From: Paludicola sp. MB14-C6
Lineage (GTDB): Bacteria > Bacillota > Clostridia > Oscillospirales > Ruminococcaceae
Direction: 5' to 3'
NCBI RefSeq assembly: GCF_030908625.1
Contig: NZ_CP133133.1
Coordinates: 1,922,001 to 1,986,000, forward strand
DNA: 64,000 nt
Shown: positions 48,871 to 58,308 of the stretch, one piece after another
Layout: the number at the start of each line of letters is the position of its first letter
Position numbering within the stretch: position 1 is the stretch's first letter
Notes under the pieces: model-generated
What the model was told of the DNA's origin: nothing
Database searches by the model: none
Seen by the model: the letters and a program-made list of their open reading frames with translations, nothing else
Made by a program: the position numbers and the translations under genes

Positions 48871-50952
48871 ATGCACAATCAAATCTTATACAATATTGGA
48901 CTAGCTTTAGTAATATTATATTTATTTATGGGTATCGATGATTTTATTTGGGACATATATACTTCTTTTAAAATTGTTGTAAGGAAAAATAAAGATATAG
49001 ATTTAAATAAAGTTTCAAATACTCCTTGTAAGCTTTTAGCTGTAACGATAGCAGCTTGGCATGAGGAAAATGTCTTAGAAGATGTTGTAGGTAATTTTGT
49101 GCGTTCAACAATATATCCTAAAAGTATGTATCATATTTTTTTAGGGGTGTATCCAAATGATATCGCAACAATTGATGTAGCTAGACGTTTGGCTGCAAAA
49201 TATGACAATGTTCATGTTATTATAAATTGTTTACCGGGACCTACTTCAAAAGCTCAAAATATAAACTACGTAATAAAACAAATTTTTGAGTTTGAAAAAG
49301 ATAAGAATTGGATATTTAGTTCATTTACTGTACATGACTCAGAAGATGTTGTCCATCCTTATGAACTTAAGGTAACAAATTATCTAATAGAAAAGTATCC
49401 AGCATTACAATTTCCGGTATTTCCTATTATATATAAACCTACTTTTAAAAATTTTTTTAAAACAATTACTACAGGCACTTATGCAGATGAGTTTGCAGAA
49501 AATCATTTTCTTGTAATGACAAATAGAAATAATGCTGAAGCTTTTGTGCCTTCAGCTGGTACAGGATTTGCATTATCAAGGCAAGTAGTGGAATCTTTTA
49601 ATGGTGAAGATATATTAGAAAATGGATCTTTAACCGAAGATTACAAATTATCGTTAACTTTATATCAACAAAAGTATAAACTTTATTATGTTTTAGAAAA
49701 AATTCCAAGAGTAACCGATGATTATAAAATTGTTTGGGATTATATTGCTACACGTTCAATATTCCCAAATACATTTAAAGCCGCAGTTAGGCAAAAAACA
49801 AGATGGATTACAGGTATAACTATGCAGTCTTTAAAGTTTATGGATATATTTAAATCAAAAGGTATGTCGTTTGTTGGTAAGTATTCACTATATAAAGACC
49901 AAAAGGCAAAATTCGGGAATCTATTGGCTTTTGTAGGTTATCCTGTTTTTATTTATTTCTTAATATCGTTATTTGTAGATCTACCTACTATATATCCAAA
50001 GTATACTTTCTCTTGGTATATGTGCTTGATCGTAACAGCCTTTATGATTGAAAGACAAATTTTTAGAGCTATAGCTATTTATAATATTTATGGAAAAAGG
50101 AGCACGTTTTTCGCTTGCTTATTTCCTCCGATAATTCCTTTTAGAATTGTATGGGGTAATGTTATAAACTTTACTTCAACAATAAAAGCTTATAAGCGAA
50201 AATACTTTGGGGATCCGAAACCTAAAAATAAACAGGATAAAGCAAAGCAATTATCAAAAAATACAAGACAACTTAAATGGGATAAAACGGATCACTCTTT
50301 TCTGAGTGAAAATGTTTTAATAAAATATCATCGGAAAATTGGCGATATTTTATTAGAAAACAAGTTTATTTGTCCAAAAGAACTACAAAGGTATTTGAAT
50401 GATATAGAATTATCTGGAAAAAAAACACCTTTAGGCGAGTATCTAATAAATGCAGGAATTATAACAGAGGATGAATTATTAATATGTATTGCTGATACAC
50501 TTAATAAGGTATATTTAAAAACACATGACTTTAGTGAATACAACATAACTGGATTAAAAAATGTTTTTTCAGAAGATGATTTACATGGATACAACATAAT
50601 TCCAATTATCAAAACGGACAATGCTTTGATTGTTGCTATAAGCGTTCATACACCATTTAATATCGTTGAAGCTATACAGATTAAGTATAATATTAAAATT
50701 GAAATTTGCTTTGCTTCGATTTCATCCATTCATAATGGTTTAATATTGTTTGATAAAGATACTATGAAAACAGGTGAATCATCTCCTTCACTGCAACTAT
50801 TTAATTTGAACATAATAAATTATGAACAAGTGTTATTAATTAAAAATACAGCATATAGTTTATTAATAAATGAGTGGGATGCGATTTCTTTATGCGGGAT
50901 AGATATATTTAAAATACAAAAAAGTCTATTGAAGCAACCACTTATAGTTTAA
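48871..50952 (+). CDS. NfrB-like glycosyltransferase with C-terminal MshEN-type domain
   Basis: A protein of 693 residues with an N-terminal membrane helix, a family 2 glycosyltransferase domain, further membrane helices around residues 340-430 and a C-terminal soluble domain. Processive-type GT motifs are visible: HDSED at 155-159 (DxD-like), TED with Glu255-Asp256, and QKTRW at 307-311. From residue 489 two repeats, KIGDILLENKFICPKELQ and PLGEYLINAGIITEDELL (from 520), match the MshEN (GSPII_E_N) fold that binds c-di-GMP in MshE and NfrB. The likely role is c-di-GMP-controlled synthesis or export of a surface polysaccharide; E. coli NfrB is the phage N4 adsorption protein B. No outer-membrane partner is expected here. 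AGGAGGG precedes the ATG. Confidence 0.82.
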   Translation: MHNQILYNIGLALVILYLFMGIDDFIWDIYTSFKIVVRKNKDIDLNKVSNTPCKLLAVTIAAWHEENVLEDVVGNFVRSTIYPKSMYHIFLGVYPNDIATIDVARRLAAKYDNVHVIINCLPGPTSKAQNINYVIKQIFEFEKDKNWIFSSFTVHDSEDVVHPYELKVTNYLIEKYPALQFPVFPIIYKPTFKNFFKTITTGTYADEFAENHFLVMTNRNNAEAFVPSAGTGFALSRQVVESFNGEDILENGSLTEDYKLSLTLYQQKYKLYYVLEKIPRVTDDYKIVWDYIATRSIFPNTFKAAVRQKTRWITGITMQSLKFMDIFKSKGMSFVGKYSLYKDQKAKFGNLLAFVGYPVFIYFLISLFVDLPTIYPKYTFSWYMCLIVTAFMIERQIFRAIAIYNIYGKRSTFFACLFPPIIPFRIVWGNVINFTSTIKAYKRKYFGDPKPKNKQDKAKQLSKNTRQLKWDKTDHSFLSENVLIKYHRKIGDILLENKFICPKELQRYLNDIELSGKKTPLGEYLINAGIITEDELLICIADTLNKVYLKTHDFSEYNITGLKNVFSEDDLHGYNIIPIIKTDNALIVAISVHTPFNIVEAIQIKYNIKIEICFASISSIHNGLILFDKDTMKTGESSPSLQLFNLNIINYEQVLLIKNTAYSLLINEWDAISLCGIDIFKIQKSLLKQPLIV

Positions 50953-51068
50953 TAGTAATATAAGTTATTATTGAATTATGAGTTTATGTGATTAAAATTT
51001 GATACACTCGATTTTTTACTTTTTATCAATCAAAATTTAATTTCATAGTTATTTCTGCTTTTTTAAGT

Positions 51069-51099
51069 CATAAACCCGCCATTCTGTGGCGGGTTTATG
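51069..51099. terminator. bidirectional terminator between convergent genes
   Basis: 13-bp stem CATAAACCCGCCA / TGGCGGGTTTATG with a TTCTG loop, between the glycosyltransferase gene (+) and the small gene cluster (-). It shares its core with the terminator at 30841. Confidence 0.75.
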
Positions 51100-51111
51100 A
51101 TTTTACTCTTA

Positions 51112-51240
51112 CTATTTTGATTTTTCGTATGCAATTAAAACAATATTAGCATTGTATTCTTGATTGAATTTCTGCTCAAGCTCAGAAATACTTTTCAGTT
51201 CATTCTCGTTAATTTGAGCAATTATATAATCCTTGTCCAT
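51112..51240 (-). CDS. small hypothetical protein, 42 residues
   Basis: ATG at 51240 with a near-perfect AGGAGGTAACC ribosome binding site, coding for 42 residues: MDKDYIIAQINENELKSISE at the start and IVLIAYEKSK at the end. No family is recognised. It starts 10 bases after the stop of the next gene upstream on the same strand, so both are made from one transcript. The strong initiation site and the operon position support it despite its length. Confidence 0.65.
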   Translation of the reverse strand: MDKDYIIAQINENELKSISELEQKFNQEYNANIVLIAYEKSK

Positions 51241-51250
51241 TGGTTACCTC

Positions 51251-51448
51251 CTAAACATATTTTCTTTCAGCAATTTGTTGAACGAAAGCCTGCATTTCAT
51301 TTTTTGAATGAATCAAATGTGTTTGATTGATAATTACTTGTTGCTGCTCTTTTGAAAGAGTTGCAAATTGATTGAGTGCCTCTAAATTTTTTGATAATGC
51401 CATGCCTAGTCCTAATGGAATATCGTTATTTTTAACATAATTTTTCAT
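51251..51448 (-). CDS. small conserved-type hypothetical protein, 65 residues
   Basis: A soluble helical protein, MKNYVKNNDIPLGLGMALSK followed by LEALNQFATLSKEQQQ and IHSKNEMQAFVQQIAERKYV. I recall similar short proteins in many Clostridia, with unknown function. GAGGTGGAA lies before the ATG. It forms a two-gene unit with the 42-residue gene downstream. Confidence 0.65.
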   Translation of the reverse strand: MKNYVKNNDIPLGLGMALSKNLEALNQFATLSKEQQQVIINQTHLIHSKNEMQAFVQQIAERKYV

Positions 51449-51498
51449 AATTCCACCTCAACTGTAGTGTTACCATTTTTATTTAAAATACATATTAT

Positions 51499-51723
51499 TT
51501 ATATGATAATACGATTTGAGGATGAAGAATTTTCGCTATCACTATCTTTGGGTGGACAACAACATTCCTCAATAACTTCCCTTTGAACAGCAATCGTTGC
51601 AAGTGAATCACCTAGTTGAACAAAAAAACAAGATAACAAATTTAATTCTAATAAACTTTTACCTTGTGCAATACTTGCCGCAGTTGCAGAAATAAGTATA
51701 GTGAGTTCTTCTGGACAAATCAT
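51499..51723 (-). CDS. small DUF6774-like protein, paralog 1
   Basis: A protein of 74 residues: MICPEELTILISATAASIAQ, then a helix with LNLLSCFFVQLGDSLATIA and a short CCC-containing polar tail. It is a paralog of the next gene (same MxCPEE start, same pattern QGKS/KGKS...EL...F.QLG...VIAQRE). The helix-hairpin layout fits the small DUF6774 family of Clostridia, with no known role. AAGAGGTGC precedes the start. Confidence 0.6.
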   Translation of the reverse strand: MICPEELTILISATAASIAQGKSLLELNLLSCFFVQLGDSLATIAVQREVIEECCCPPKDSDSENSSSSNRIII

Positions 51724-51749
51724 CTATAGCACCTCTTTTTTTTGCTAAT

Positions 51750-51944
51750 TTAACCTAAATTTGAGCTATTTTCTTTATTGCAACATTTTTCAATGTACTC
51801 TCTTTGTGCTATCACGCTTTCAATGGTATATCCTAGTTGAATGAATAAGATAGCTAGTATAGCGAGTTCCTCGGTTGATTTTCCTTTTGTGAGTGCGATT
51901 CCTGTGGCAGCAATAGCAGCTGCAAATTCTTCTGGACAAACCAT
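51750..51944 (-). CDS. small DUF6774-like protein, paralog 2
   Basis: A protein of 64 residues from ATG at 51944 (GGGAG lies upstream; the in-frame TTG at 51959 would include that site): MVCPEEFAAAIAATGIALTK, then ELAILAILFIQLGYTIESV and a CCNKE tail. It lies 26 bases before paralog 1 on the same strand. Two amphipathic helices and two C-terminal cysteines are kept in both copies. Confidence 0.6.
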   Translation of the reverse strand: MVCPEEFAAAIAATGIALTKGKSTEELAILAILFIQLGYTIESVIAQREYIEKCCNKENSSNLG

Positions 51945-52080
51945 ATATATCACTCCCAATTAAATATATTGAGATTAATGTAATTTTATTATATCAATAA
52001 AAAGTATATATTTTTTTATTTCATTGCTAAGCTTTATTTTTCAATAATTTAAAAATTTTTTTATAAAAAATGAGTGAATA

Positions 52081-52106
52081 AAAAAAGAGCCAAACGGCTC
52101 TTTTTT
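52081..52106. terminator. terminator of the Mur ligase gene
   Basis: 11-bp stem AAAAAAGAGCC / GGCTCTTTTTT with an AAAC loop; effective on the minus strand at the end of the Mur ligase gene and possibly on both. Confidence 0.85.
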
Positions 52107-53625
52107 ATTCGTTTATTTTTGCTCTAGCTGCAACTTCAGCAAGAAATTGTTTTGCATAATCGGAATCGGTAGGACAAGGAACATAAGTTGAACCGATTTT
52201 TTGTCGGGTTTCATTTCCTTTGCCAGTAATTAAAATAATGCTGTTTGGCTCAGCTTCTAAAATTGCTGCTTGAATTGCTTCACCACGGTCATCAATTAAA
52301 AAGCATTCACAAGGGTGTTTTGTCACATATTTCTCTATTTCTTTGCTAATATCGTTTACAGATTCATATGCAGGATCTTCCGCAGTAAGATATACTTTAT
52401 TGGAATACTTGCCCGATAAATCGCCAAGCTCAACTCGTCTGTTATACGCTTTTCCACCGGGGCACCCGAAAACGGTAATAATTTTTCTTCCTTTATATTC
52501 TTCTAATGTAGATTGATAAAGCTTTTCAAAACTCAATTTATTATGAGCATAATCGACAATAGCAATAACGCTTTGATCGGGAGTAGAGAAAATCTCCATT
52601 CTGCCGCTGGAACGTGCTTTGGCTAATCCGTTTTGAATGTGCTCTAACGGAATGTGATAATAATCACAAACAGCTATTGCGGCTAATGCGTTTTCAACAT
52701 TGAATAAACCGGGCATTGTAAGCTTAAATTGGCTGTTAAAGTTTTTACCTTTACACATAAAAGTAATTGCATCATTTTCCTTTTTGATGTTATAGCCGTA
52801 GTAATCGGCATTTTCAACATATCCGAAGGTGGTCTGTAAAGGACTTTGCTTTGCAGCTTTTAACACACGTTCTTTGTCGTCTGTATTTAAATTAACGACA
52901 GCAAGCTTGCATTGATTAAATATTTTTAGTTTTGCGTTTAGATAATCGTTATAATCACTATGTTCAATAGGTGAAATATGGTCTTCTGATATATTTAAGA
53001 AAACGCTAACATCAAATGTCACACCAAGAACACGGTCATATTTCAATGCTTGACTGGATACTTCCATTTCAAAGTATTCAATGCCACTTTTTACTGCATT
53101 ATCAAAATGCTCATGAAGTTCAAAAGCCTCGGGTGTCGTTAAATGTGCTTCTTTTTTAATAATTCCATCATAAACATCAATAGATGACACAATACCGCTT
53201 GGCTTTTTACCGACACTTTGTAAATATTCGTCGAATATATACTTAATGTAGTAGGAAGTTGTTGATTTGCCTTTGGTTCCTGTAATACCAATAAGATTAA
53301 GCTTAGAATATGCTTGATCATAAAAAGCATCAGCTACCAATGCCATTGCTTTTCGAATATTGCTGACAATTAAATAACTGACAGGTTTATTGGTATCGTA
53401 TTTTGTTTCGCTTAAATAACAAGCGATATCGTGATCAACTGCTTCATCAAGATAGTCCTTTTTAAAAGAGGCACCTTTACAAGCAAAGAGTGTATATGGT
53501 TTCGTATCTTTTGAATTATAAGTGATATGTTCAATCGCAATAGTTGGGTCGACAACTTTGCTTTCAACCAACAGTCCTTCTTCGTTAAGCATTTCGATAT
53601 AGGATGGGATGGAGTAGACTTTCAT
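52105..53625 (-). CDS. UDP-N-acetylmuramyl-tripeptide synthetase (MurE-like Mur ligase)
   Basis: A protein of 506 residues with three Mur ligase domains. P-loop GITGTKGKSTT at 113-123, the central EVSSQAL and HxSDYNDY segments, and a C-terminal domain with VDYAHN and GKGNE. MurE adds the third residue to UDP-MurNAc-Ala-Glu. The DNPR motif that marks meso-diaminopimelate specificity is replaced by EDPAYE, so another residue such as lysine is more likely; this is an inference. ATG at 53625 follows AAAGGA; the earlier in-frame start at 53658 has none. It is divergent from the arginase-racemase genes and may belong to the same wall pathway. A second, housekeeping murE elsewhere is possible. Confidence 0.82.
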   Translation of the reverse strand: MKVYSIPSYIEMLNEEGLLVESKVVDPTIAIEHITYNSKDTKPYTLFACKGASFKKDYLDEAVDHDIACYLSETKYDTNKPVSYLIVSNIRKAMALVADAFYDQAYSKLNLIGITGTKGKSTTSYYIKYIFDEYLQSVGKKPSGIVSSIDVYDGIIKKEAHLTTPEAFELHEHFDNAVKSGIEYFEMEVSSQALKYDRVLGVTFDVSVFLNISEDHISPIEHSDYNDYLNAKLKIFNQCKLAVVNLNTDDKERVLKAAKQSPLQTTFGYVENADYYGYNIKKENDAITFMCKGKNFNSQFKLTMPGLFNVENALAAIAVCDYYHIPLEHIQNGLAKARSSGRMEIFSTPDQSVIAIVDYAHNKLSFEKLYQSTLEEYKGRKIITVFGCPGGKAYNRRVELGDLSGKYSNKVYLTAEDPAYESVNDISKEIEKYVTKHPCECFLIDDRGEAIQAAILEAEPNSIILITGKGNETRQKIGSTYVPCPTDSDYAKQFLAEVAARAKINE

Positions 53626-53863
53626 ATTGTGTAATTCCTTTCTGGGTATCAAGTACATATTGTCGGTTAAAATATATGTATGCGTTTTTTTGCATTATAT
53701 TAAAAATTATTAGTATCATTGTAATAGTTTGCTTGATAATTATATCATAGAGAATATCATTCTACAACTTTAATGTATGAGAATCCTATTAATTTTTGCT
53801 GGATATGTAGATAGGTATCTGCTTTCATTCTATAATGTTTCTAAGGAATTGCTATAGTTTCTA

Positions 53864-53892
53864 TTTACTATGCCATTCAGCAATGCTATAAT
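53864..53892 (+). promoter_or_regulatory. promoter of the arginase-ligase-racemase operon
   Basis: TTTACT, 17-base spacer, TATAAT, about 80 bases before the first gene. The divergent 347-bp region (53626-53973) also holds the Mur ligase upstream sequence, in which no promoter is clear. Confidence 0.5.
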
Positions 53893-53936
53893 AATAATGT
53901 TGTATTCATTTCATGAAGTCAATAATAATAAAATCA

Positions 53937-53958
53937 CATAATGTAAAGCTACATTATG
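53937..53958. promoter_or_regulatory. inverted repeat just before the arginase ribosome binding site
   Basis: Perfect 9-bp arms CATAATGTA / TACATTATG with an AAGC loop, ending one base before AGGAGG. It may be an operator or a leader hairpin that controls access to the site. Confidence 0.45.
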
Positions 53959-53973
53959 AGGAGGCATAAAGCA

Positions 53974-54816
53974 ATGTATGAATTGATAGGGTGTCCAATG
54001 CACCTTGGTGTATCAAACAAAGGGTTACAACAAAGTATAAACTCATTAAACGTTCGATATCCCGATCTCAACATTAAAAAGATTGACGAAATTATTGTGC
54101 CAGAAGAAAACTTGAAAAATTTAAAAAATTTGAATAGCGTAGTTGCAACTTGCACAAGTATAGCAAAAGAAACCAATGCAATTGCGAAACGTGGCAATAT
54201 ACCATTATTTGTTGGTGGAGACCATGCTTCAGCAATTGGAACAATCTCCGGCGTTGCAAATAACGTAAAAGGACTGGGCTTAATTTGGGTTGATGCTCAT
54301 TCAGATATTAACACAGATGTATCTACCATTTCAGGCAACATTCATGGAATGCCTGTTTCTGTCGTTATGGGTTATGGCGAAGAAAAGCTGGTAAATATCT
54401 GTGAAATCGACACAAAAATACTACCACAAAATATAGTGCTATTTGGCGTTCGTGATATGGATCCTCTTGAGAAGGATATTGTAGAGCGCTTAAATATTAA
54501 AGTATATACTTATCATGAAGTAATAGAGCGTGGTTTGGAAGTTTGCTTGAAAGAAGCCAAGGATTATTTATCAAATATAACAAAGCTTCATATTAGCTTT
54601 GACTTAGATGTTATGAATCCTGAGTTGATTAAAGGTGTTTCCGTACCTGTTAAAGATGGATTCAATGAGCAAGAAGTGGATCATATCTTTGATTTCTTAC
54701 TAGAAGAATTTCCGATATCCTCTATTGATATTGTGGAATACAATCCGATTTGTGATACGGATTTACATACAGCAGAGTTTACTTACTCGTTAATTCAAAA
54801 AATATTAGACAAATAA
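53974..54816 (+). CDS. arginase family protein
   Basis: A protein of 280 residues with the ureohydrolase metal ligands: GGDHA with His84, DAHSDIN with Asp107, His109 and Asp111, and FDLDVMNP with Asp210 and Asp212. All manganese ligands of the family are present, so it should hydrolyse a guanidino compound, with arginine to ornithine and urea being the default guess. The start at 53974 lies 9 bases after AGGAGG. Its place before an amino acid ligase and a racemase suggests a job in supplying or removing an amino acid for them rather than simple arginine breakdown. Confidence 0.87.
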   Translation: MYELIGCPMHLGVSNKGLQQSINSLNVRYPDLNIKKIDEIIVPEENLKNLKNLNSVVATCTSIAKETNAIAKRGNIPLFVGGDHASAIGTISGVANNVKGLGLIWVDAHSDINTDVSTISGNIHGMPVSVVMGYGEEKLVNICEIDTKILPQNIVLFGVRDMDPLEKDIVERLNIKVYTYHEVIERGLEVCLKEAKDYLSNITKLHISFDLDVMNPELIKGVSVPVKDGFNEQEVDHIFDFLLEEFPISSIDIVEYNPICDTDLHTAEFTYSLIQKILDK

Positions 54817-54839
54817 ATTATCGACGGAGGCGCATTTAT

Positions 54840-56063
54840 ATGCCAGAGATATCATTTATACCGGTTTTACTGGGAAGCGATGCTAACGTTTATGGGATGG
54901 CACGTTCTTTTCATGAAGAATATGGTGTTCGCTCTATTGCAATTAGCAAGACTATTTTTACAGCAACTGTAAATTCTAAAATTATAGATTTCGTTTTAGA
55001 ACCTGATTTAGAAAATCCCGAAAAATTCATGAAAAAGTTAATGGAAGTTGCAAATCAACATCAAGACAAGAAATTAGTATTAGTGCCTTGCGGAGATGGC
55101 TACGTAAAACTCGTTGTTAAATTCCAAGAACAATTAAAGGATTATTATTTATTCAACTGCTTGTCTGAAGAGTTGTTGAATACATTAAGCATGAAGGAAA
55201 GCTTTTATCATATTTGTGAAAAATATGGTTTTGAATATCCTAAAACAGAAGTGGTTTCTTTCGATGATTATCAAACCAAAGAAGTTGATATTCAATTTCC
55301 CGTTATCATTAAAGCATCTAACTCTGTTGAGTATTGGAAATGTTCTTTTCCTGGCAAAATGAAAGTATTCGTTGCTCAAGATAAACCAGAATACGAACGC
55401 ATATTAAATGCAATTTATGGATCAACCTATAAGGATCATTTGACCATACAAGAGTTTATCCCTGGTGATGACAGCTATATGCGTGTTTTAAACTGTTATG
55501 TGGGAACGGATAAAAAAGTAAAGTTAATGGCGTTAGGTCATGCTCTTTTAGAGGAACATACTCCTCAAGGAATTGGTAGTTACGTTGCAATTATCAACAC
55601 TTATGATGAAGAATTGTTGAATAAATTCAAAGATTTCTTAGAAGATATTGGCTATGCCGGTTTTGCAAACTTCGATATGAAGTATGATATGCGTGATGGC
55701 AAATATAAACTGTTTGAGAACAATATCCGTCAAGGCAGATCAAGCTTTTTTGTTACTGCAAGTGGCTATAATTTAGCAAAATGGCTTGTGGATGATGTTG
55801 TATATCATAAAGATATGCCGCTAACGATTGCAAAGGACAAGCATTTATGGATTCAAGTTCCAAAAGGAATTGTATATAAATATGTAAAAGATGAAGCTTG
55901 TCAAAAAGAAGTAAGAGAGTTAATCAAACAAGGTAAATGTACCAACTCTTTATTTTATAGCAAGGACTTAAATCTAAAACGTTATATTAAGTTGAAAATC
56001 AATATGCTGAATCATTTTAGAAAATATAAAAAATACTATGGTAAAAAAGGATTAGCAGAATGA
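54840..56063 (+). CDS. ATP-grasp carboxylate-amine ligase, D-aspartate ligase-like
   Basis: A protein of 407 residues with an ATP-grasp core: FPVIIKASNS (ATP-binding lysine), TIQEFIPGDDSYM, and NFDMKYDMRDGKYKLFENNIRQGRS with the metal-binding Glu and Asn. The length, the N-terminal LLGSDANVYGMARSFHEEYG domain and the overlap of its stop codon with a racemase gene recall the Enterococcus faecium D-aspartate ligase, which adds D-Asp to the lysine of the peptidoglycan precursor. That substrate is inferred. ATG follows GGAGG. It lies 23 bases after the arginase gene. Confidence 0.75.
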   Translation: MPEISFIPVLLGSDANVYGMARSFHEEYGVRSIAISKTIFTATVNSKIIDFVLEPDLENPEKFMKKLMEVANQHQDKKLVLVPCGDGYVKLVVKFQEQLKDYYLFNCLSEELLNTLSMKESFYHICEKYGFEYPKTEVVSFDDYQTKEVDIQFPVIIKASNSVEYWKCSFPGKMKVFVAQDKPEYERILNAIYGSTYKDHLTIQEFIPGDDSYMRVLNCYVGTDKKVKLMALGHALLEEHTPQGIGSYVAIINTYDEELLNKFKDFLEDIGYAGFANFDMKYDMRDGKYKLFENNIRQGRSSFFVTASGYNLAKWLVDDVVYHKDMPLTIAKDKHLWIQVPKGIVYKYVKDEACQKEVRELIKQGKCTNSLFYSKDLNLKRYIKLKINMLNHFRKYKKYYGKKGLAE

Positions 56064-56761
56064 AAAGAAAGACATTAGGTGTTATCGGCGGAGTAGGACC
56101 TCTTTCTACAGCATATTTTATGGAAGTCTTAATCAATAAAACCGATGCGCAAATTGATCAGGAACATATCGATATGATTGTATTGAATCATACCGAAATA
56201 CCTGATCGTACCGCTTTTATATTAGGACGCAGTGAAGAAAATCCTGCTTTTATGATGAAAGAAGATGCCAAAAAGCTTGAAGCAATGGGTGCAGACATTA
56301 TTGTCACCCCTTGCAATACTGCCCATTATTTCTATCAAGAATTACAAGATGCGGTAACAGTTCCGTTTATTAATATGATTGATGAAACAGCTATATTTTT
56401 AAAAGAGCAAGGTGTTGGGTGCGTAGGAATTCTTGCTACGAATGGGACAATTCAAACAAAGTTGTTTCAAAACGCATTACAAAATCAACAGATAGAAGCA
56501 ATTTGTCCATCACAACAAAATCAACAATATGTTATGGATATTATATATGATAACGTAAAAGCGAATCAACCCGTTGATTTACAAAAATTTAAAGCAGTAG
56601 TAAACGAACTTCGTTTGCAAGGCTGTGAACGAGTAATTTTGGGTTGTACTGAGTTATCTATTTTAAAGCGAGAATATTCGTTGAATAACTTTTATGTGGA
56701 TTCACTTGAAGTTTTAGTAGAAAAAGCAATTACAGCATGCGGAAAAAAGGTAAAAAAATAA
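56060..56761 (+). CDS. aspartate/glutamate racemase family protein
   Basis: A protein of 233 residues of the Asp/Glu racemase superfamily. Both catalytic cysteines are present, Cys85 in TPCNTAHY and Cys196 in LGCTELS, so it is a cofactor-independent racemase. The opening GVIGGVGPLSTAYFMEVL is typical for aspartate racemases. Its start overlaps the ligase stop by four bases (ATGA), meaning tight coupling: it would make the D-amino acid the ligase uses. Its TAA stop is the first part of the 24-bp repeat that flanks the following insertion sequence. Confidence 0.87.
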   Translation: MKRKTLGVIGGVGPLSTAYFMEVLINKTDAQIDQEHIDMIVLNHTEIPDRTAFILGRSEENPAFMMKEDAKKLEAMGADIIVTPCNTAHYFYQELQDAVTVPFINMIDETAIFLKEQGVGCVGILATNGTIQTKLFQNALQNQQIEAICPSQQNQQYVMDIIYDNVKANQPVDLQKFKAVVNELRLQGCERVILGCTELSILKREYSLNNFYVDSLEVLVEKAITACGKKVKK

Positions 56762-56782
56762 GACGCTCATTTGAGCGTCTTT
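56759..56782 (+). repeat. left copy of the 24-bp IS target duplication, containing a terminator
   Basis: Starts with the racemase stop codon and includes the hairpin AGACGCTCA-TT-TGAGCGTCT plus TT. An exact 24-base copy lies at 58309-58332. Confidence 0.85.
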
Positions 56783-58308
56783 CAGCTTGTAGAAAAAGTC
56801 CCCTAAATTTGATGATTTAGGGGACTTTTGACGCGAAAAATGGTATAATTAAATAGGGTGATTAAATGTTAGTTAAAGCTAAAAAAGACCGAACACAAGT
56901 AGAGTTTTTGTGCTTAGAAGAATTTATTCCAGCAGAACATTTGCTTAGAAAAATAGATAGTGCAGTGGATTTCTGTCATATATATGATTTCGTAGAGGAT
57001 TTGTATTGTAAAGATAATGGAAGACCAAGCATAGACCCAGTAGTACTAATCAAAATGGTCTTAATACAACATTTGTATGGAATAAGTTCGTTGCGCAAAT
57101 TGGTAGAAGAAGTACAAATGAACTGTGCATATCGTTGGTTTTTAGGATATTTAATGACAGAACAAATACCTCACTTTACAACAATAAGTTATGCCTTTAA
57201 ACATAGATTTAACGAGAATACTATTGCATGCATTTTCAACTGGATATTGAATGAAATCAATGATATGGGATATCTTGACCCAGAGGTGGTATTTGTAGAT
57301 GGAACCCATATAAAAGCAAATGCAAATATAAAAAAGGTTGTAAAGAAATCAATCCCCGTAGCAGCAAAACATTATGAGAAACAACTAATGGACGAAATCA
57401 ATAAAGATAGAGAAGAACATAAAAAAAAGCCATTTGACGATACAAAGCCACCTAAAATAGAAGAAAAAATCATCAATGAATCAACCACTGACCCTGAAAG
57501 CGGTGTATTTCATAAAGGAGAGCATAAGAAATGCCTTGCTTATGAAGCACATACAGCTTGTGACAAAAAAGGCTACATTGTAGATGTTCATGTAACAGCA
57601 GGCAATGTACATGACAGCGTAGCATTCGATGATTTGTATGATAAATTAAAAGAAAACCACCCCGAAATCCAAACAATAGTGGCAGATAGTGCCTACAATA
57701 CTCCCTATATTGCAAAAAGACTTATAGATGATGGAAAAGATTTATTAGTACCATATCGTAGACCAATGACAAAACAAGGCTTTTTTAAGAAATATGATTT
57801 TTCATATGATGAATATTTTGACTGTGTAGTATGTCCAAACAATAAAGTTTTACACTATTCCACCACGAATAGAGAAGGATACAAAGAATTTAAAAGCAAT
57901 CCAAACGACTGTAAAATCTGTGGGTTTCGTTACAAATGCACTGAAAGTAAAGAATTCCAGAAACAATACACAGTTCATGTTTGGCATGAGTACTTAGAGC
58001 AAGTTTCAGATATTCGTTATGCAATAAAATACAAAGATCTTTATGCACAGCGAAAAGAAACGATTGAGCGAGTTTTTGCTGATGCGAAAGAAAAATACGC
58101 AATGCGTTATACACCTTATCGAGGTCTTGCCCAAGTAACAAACTGGGTTAGGCTTAAATTTGCGTGCATGAACCTTAAAAAGCTGGCAATACATAAGTTG
58201 GAGGGTGAACTCTCCTTTTTGTATCCTTTCCACTTTTTTCAAATTTTCAACCATATATTCAAAAGCCCGACTTTGGTTACGCCAAAATCGGGCTTTTTCT
58301 TCAGACTG
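56783..58308 (+). mobile_element. IS1182-like insertion sequence
   Basis: 1526 bases bounded by imperfect inverted repeats (CAGCTTGTAGAAAAAGTCCC at the left; the complement of the right end reads CAGTCTGAAGAAAAAGCCCG). Each end carries its own hairpin terminator (56793-56828 and about 58261-58298), which insulates the element. It is inserted in the transcription terminator between the racemase gene and the convergent surface protein gene, with a 24-bp duplication of that palindrome, as known for IS1182-family members that target hairpins. Confidence 0.85.

Noticed and set aside
52829..53330. Alternative frames inside the Mur ligase gene.
   Set aside because: They are out-of-frame readings of a clear, full-length Mur ligase.
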